A stretch of 16,039 nucleotides of DNA from an uncultured Butyricicoccus sp. (GTDB lineage Bacteria > Bacillota > Clostridia > Oscillospirales > Butyricicoccaceae). The stretch is taken from positions 1 to 16,039 of the forward strand of contig UQVU01000030.1 of the NCBI GenBank assembly GCA_900544475.1, written 5' to 3'. Of the stretch, positions 14,399 to 16,039 are shown piece by piece; within the stretch, counting starts at the first letter, position 1, and the number at the start of each line of letters is the position of its first letter. The position numbers and the translations under genes were made by a program. A model generated the notes under the pieces. That model ran no database searches. It was not told the origin of the DNA and was given only the letters and a program-made list of their open reading frames with translations.

Positions 14399-15155
14399 GA
14401 CGGAATTTGACGAAAAGATGAAGAATATGCTGCATGAGTGCGCAGATGACCTGCACGCGCCGGACACGATGAAAACGCGCGTTGACTTTGCGCTGAGGAG
14501 CGCACAGGTAAAGCCGCGCCATCGCTGGGGCAAGCGTATCGCCGTTCTCGCGGCGGTCGCCGCTATCGCCGTCACGGGCGCGTTCGCCGCAGGCGGTCTC
14601 GGCAGCATCACGAGCCATTCGTGGGCAAATCAGCGCATGAGCCTTGCGCAGACGCAGGAGCACATGGACCAGGCGGGCGTAGAATTTACTCTGCCCGAGA
14701 GCATCGGCGGCTTTACGTTCTCCCACGGCTATGATGCGGATACGCTCGCGGAAAGCGCCGCCGGTGAGCGCGAACAGGTCAAGGAGGTCAACGCCGAGTA
14801 CGAAAAGGACGGCGTAACGCTGAATTTCAGCGCACACAAGGTGTATACCGTGTTCTCCGACGAGGAGAGCAGCGACCCGGAGCCGGACGAGGTGCAGGAG
14901 GTAAACGGCGTGACGCTTTCCTTCCGGGACTCGCATTACCGCTTCGTTCCGCCCGACTACGAGCCGAGCGACGAGGAAAAGAAACTGGAGCGCCGCGGCG
15001 AGCTGACCATCAGCTATGGCTCGGATGAGGTCGAGGACAGGCAGTTCCAGTCGGTAATCTGGGAGAAGGACGGCATGAGCTACATCCTGTACGGCTTTGA
15101 TACCGGCCTTGACAGCGAAGAAATGCTGTCGATGGCGGCGGAACTCGTGAAATAA
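14391..15155 (+). CDS. Single-pass membrane protein with DUF4367-like domain, probable anti-sigma factor
   Basis: A 254-residue protein expected to hold the ECF sigma factor inactive at the membrane. The N-terminal 45 or so residues are cytoplasmic and charged, with FDEKMKNMLHECADDLHAP and MKTRVDFAL, as in relatives of this type. There is no HxxxCxxC zinc anti-sigma motif, only one Cys in that part. One membrane helix spans about 49-68 (RIAVLAAVAAIAVTGAFAAGG). The outside part (about 70-254) ends in SVIWEKDGMSYILYGFDTGL and EEMLSMAAELVK, which fits a DUF4367 C-terminus. The start ATG overlaps the sigma stop (ATGAATAA). The role rests on gene order and topology; direct proof is absent. Confidence 0.8.
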   Translation: MNKTEFDEKMKNMLHECADDLHAPDTMKTRVDFALRSAQVKPRHRWGKRIAVLAAVAAIAVTGAFAAGGLGSITSHSWANQRMSLAQTQEHMDQAGVEFTLPESIGGFTFSHGYDADTLAESAAGEREQVKEVNAEYEKDGVTLNFSAHKVYTVFSDEESSDPEPDEVQEVNGVTLSFRDSHYRFVPPDYEPSDEEKKLERRGELTISYGSDEVEDRQFQSVIWEKDGMSYILYGFDTGLDSEEMLSMAAELVK

Positions 15156-15179
15156 AGTTTCCCGGCGGCTCATGATTAC

Positions 15180-15205
15180 GGCGGGGTGGGGTCACCCCGC
15201 CCTAC
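15180..15205 (-). repeat. 26-base GTAGGGCGGG hairpin repeat, fourth copy (reversed)
   Basis: Read on the minus strand it starts GTAGGGCGGGGTG like the other copies, with the same nine-bp stem but a changed loop (ACCC in place of CCCT). It lies 24 bases after the anti-sigma gene and 24 bases before the terminator. Confidence 0.85.
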
Positions 15206-15229
15206 GGAATAAGAGGCTTGGACAAACGA

Positions 15230-15274
15230 AAAGCGTTCCCGTGAGAGAAAATCTCAAGCGGGAACGCTTTTTTT
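15230..15274 (+). terminator. Strong two-tier terminator of the sigma-factor operon
   Basis: AAAGCGTTCCCG (15230-15241) pairs perfectly with CGGGAACGCTTT (15259-15270). Inside, TGAGA (15242-15246) pairs with TCTCA (15252-15256). TTTT follows. The A-run before the left arm could also let it stop transcription in the reverse direction. Confidence 0.95.
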
Positions 15275-15343
15275 CGGGAAATACAGCCGTCACAAGTGTT
15301 CATTTCCTCCCTGCGCGCTTCGGCACGGCTCGCGGCGGCGTCG

Positions 15344-15352
15344 TGATACAAT
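15344..15352 (+). promoter_or_regulatory. Possible extended -10 promoter of the last gene
   Basis: TG-A-TACAAT (15344-15352) matches an extended -10. No good -35 is seen, which extended -10 promoters can tolerate. It lies about 70 bases before the proposed start codon. The rest of 15275-15420 shows nothing else. Confidence 0.45.
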
Positions 15353-15420
15353 AGGCATCCGCCGCAGACAAAGCACGCTGCGGCAATTCAAGGCAAACGG
15401 AGGAACCGGACACGATTACA

Positions 15421-15921
15421 TTGACAGAGAAACGGCACAGAACGGGTGAAAACAGCGGGGAAAACGCGGAAAAGACGGCCGTCCGGGTCGCGCGGCGCTG
15501 TGTCAGCCTGCGGCAGGGAGGCGAGGCGGCGCTCTGCGTCCTCGATACCGGCGACGCGCCCGAGCGGGAGCGCGACAGCCTGACGAGCGTAGGGGAGGGC
15601 ATGGTGCTCGACAGCGAGGCGGTGCGGCTCGGGGAGCACGGCACGGTGCACGAGCTGGCGGAGGGCGAGCTGTTCCGCTGGGCCTATATACGCGGCTTTG
15701 ACGAGCTGCGCTTTACGCACCCGATCGCGCTCAGCGCCGGGCAATGCATGGTGCACCTGCGGCTGACCAACGCGCGGGTCGGCATGGAGCAGATTGTTTT
15801 CTATACCGCGCTCGGCGGCGGTCTGGCGCGCGTGGACAGGCTGTGGCGCACCTTCGCCGGAAAAGAGGAACGCTCGCAGTCCTTTGACGCCGCCGCCGCG
15901 GCGCTGATGGCAGCGGGGTGA
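15421..15921 (+). CDS. Hypothetical protein, family not recognised
   Basis: A 166-residue soluble protein that I do not recognise. It has no signal peptide or membrane helix. The first 25 residues are charged and look disordered (TEKRHRTGENSGENAEKTA). The remainder alternates short beta-like segments, such as CVSLRQGGEAALCVLDTG, GMVLDSEAVRLGEHGTVHEL and RWAYIRGFDELRFTHPI, then VHLRLTNARVGMEQIVFYTALGGG and an Ala-rich end. Codon use and GC match the neighbours, which supports a real gene. The start is weak: TTG 15421 is 17 bases from the clear GGAGG (15399-15403), and no ATG or GTG is in frame before a stop at 15352-15354, so a rarer start such as ATT 15415 is possible. It sits alone between two terminator-like structures. 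Confidence 0.6.
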   Translation: MTEKRHRTGENSGENAEKTAVRVARRCVSLRQGGEAALCVLDTGDAPERERDSLTSVGEGMVLDSEAVRLGEHGTVHELAEGELFRWAYIRGFDELRFTHPIALSAGQCMVHLRLTNARVGMEQIVFYTALGGGLARVDRLWRTFAGKEERSQSFDAAAAALMAAG

Positions 15922-15929
15922 GGGAAAGT

Positions 15930-16004
15930 CGTGCGCAAGCACGCATAAAATACAGTTTGCGGCGCAAATTGATAAAAACCGGGGACATGCGCCTCGGTTT
16001 TTAT
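15930..16004 (+). repeat. Three-hairpin structured element, copy B
   Basis: Hairpin 1 is CGTGC-GCAA-GCACG (15930-15943). The linker is CATAAAATA (15944-15952). Hairpin 2 is CAGTTTGC-GGC-GCAAATTG (15953-15971), with one G-T wobble. Hairpin 3 pairs ATAAAAACCG (15972-15981) with CGGTTTTTAT (15995-16004) around a 13-base loop. It starts eight bases after the stop codon of the preceding gene, so here it occupies the 3' end of a transcript. Confidence 0.85.
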
Positions 16005-16019
16005 ACTTCCAGAGGGAGA

Positions 16020-16039
16020 AAGTTCCCGAATGGGAACTT
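16020..16039. repeat. Inverted repeat at window end linked to the hairpin element
   Basis: AAGTTCCC-GAAT-GGGAACTT is a perfect eight-bp stem cut by the window edge. Its right half ATGGGAACTT also occurs at 11361-11370, downstream of copy A, so the motif travels with the three-hairpin element. Confidence 0.7.

Noticed and set aside
15172..15354. 60-codon frame after the anti-sigma gene
   Set aside because: It reads through the GC hairpin repeat and the terminator, so it cannot be a normal gene.

Overview
The window is a GC-rich stretch of a Gram-positive bacterial chromosome. It is most likely from a gut-type Clostridia (Bacillota, Oscillospirales-like). The reasons are AAGGAG-type ribosome sites, a Clostridia-type short branching enzyme, the putative ABC-transporter type IV (CmpB/DUF1113) family, a NifS-NifU pair without the Isc chaperones, an SLH-domain surface protein and an ECF sigma factor paired with a DUF4367-like membrane protein. 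The lineage below class level is inference.

Layout, left to right. (1) An ECF-transporter S component (163-714, +) ends at a shared bidirectional terminator (737-782). (2) A two-gene minus-strand operon follows: iron-containing alcohol dehydrogenase (2564-3742), then the glycogen branching enzyme glgB (797-2545), driven by a near-consensus promoter. (3) Overlapping face to face with that promoter is another that drives a membrane protein (3876-4892) with a duplicated helical C-terminal tail. (4) nifS (5124-6365) and nifU (6429-6863) form an iron-sulfur cluster assembly pair. It has a palindrome over its promoter, a structured leader and a clear terminator. (5) mfd (7118-10573, transcription-repair coupling) is followed 17 bases later by a MarR-type regulator (10591-11043). 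(6) A 413-base gene-free region (11044-11456) holds a terminator, an operator-like inverted repeat, a good promoter and a chain of RNA-hairpin repeats. These lead into a secreted WG-repeat/DUF3298/SLH protein (11457-13709). (7) An ECF sigma factor (13841-14398) overlaps a single-pass membrane DUF4367-like protein (14391-15155), ending at a strong two-tier terminator. (8) The last gene (15421-15921) is not recognised. It is followed at once by a second copy of the hairpin element, and the window ends inside that repeat cluster.

The genes are mostly housekeeping plus cell-envelope functions. The most interesting signal is non-coding. A 75-base, three-hairpin element occurs twice (11237-11311 and 15930-16004). 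Its length, linker and loop sizes are identical, and four stem base pairs have changed on both sides so that pairing is kept. A second family of 26-base GC hairpins occurs four times and also shows compensatory change. These look like dispersed structured repeats (REP- or MITE-like, or a structured RNA) used in leaders and gene ends. I saw no tRNA, rRNA, CRISPR array, transposase or phage gene.
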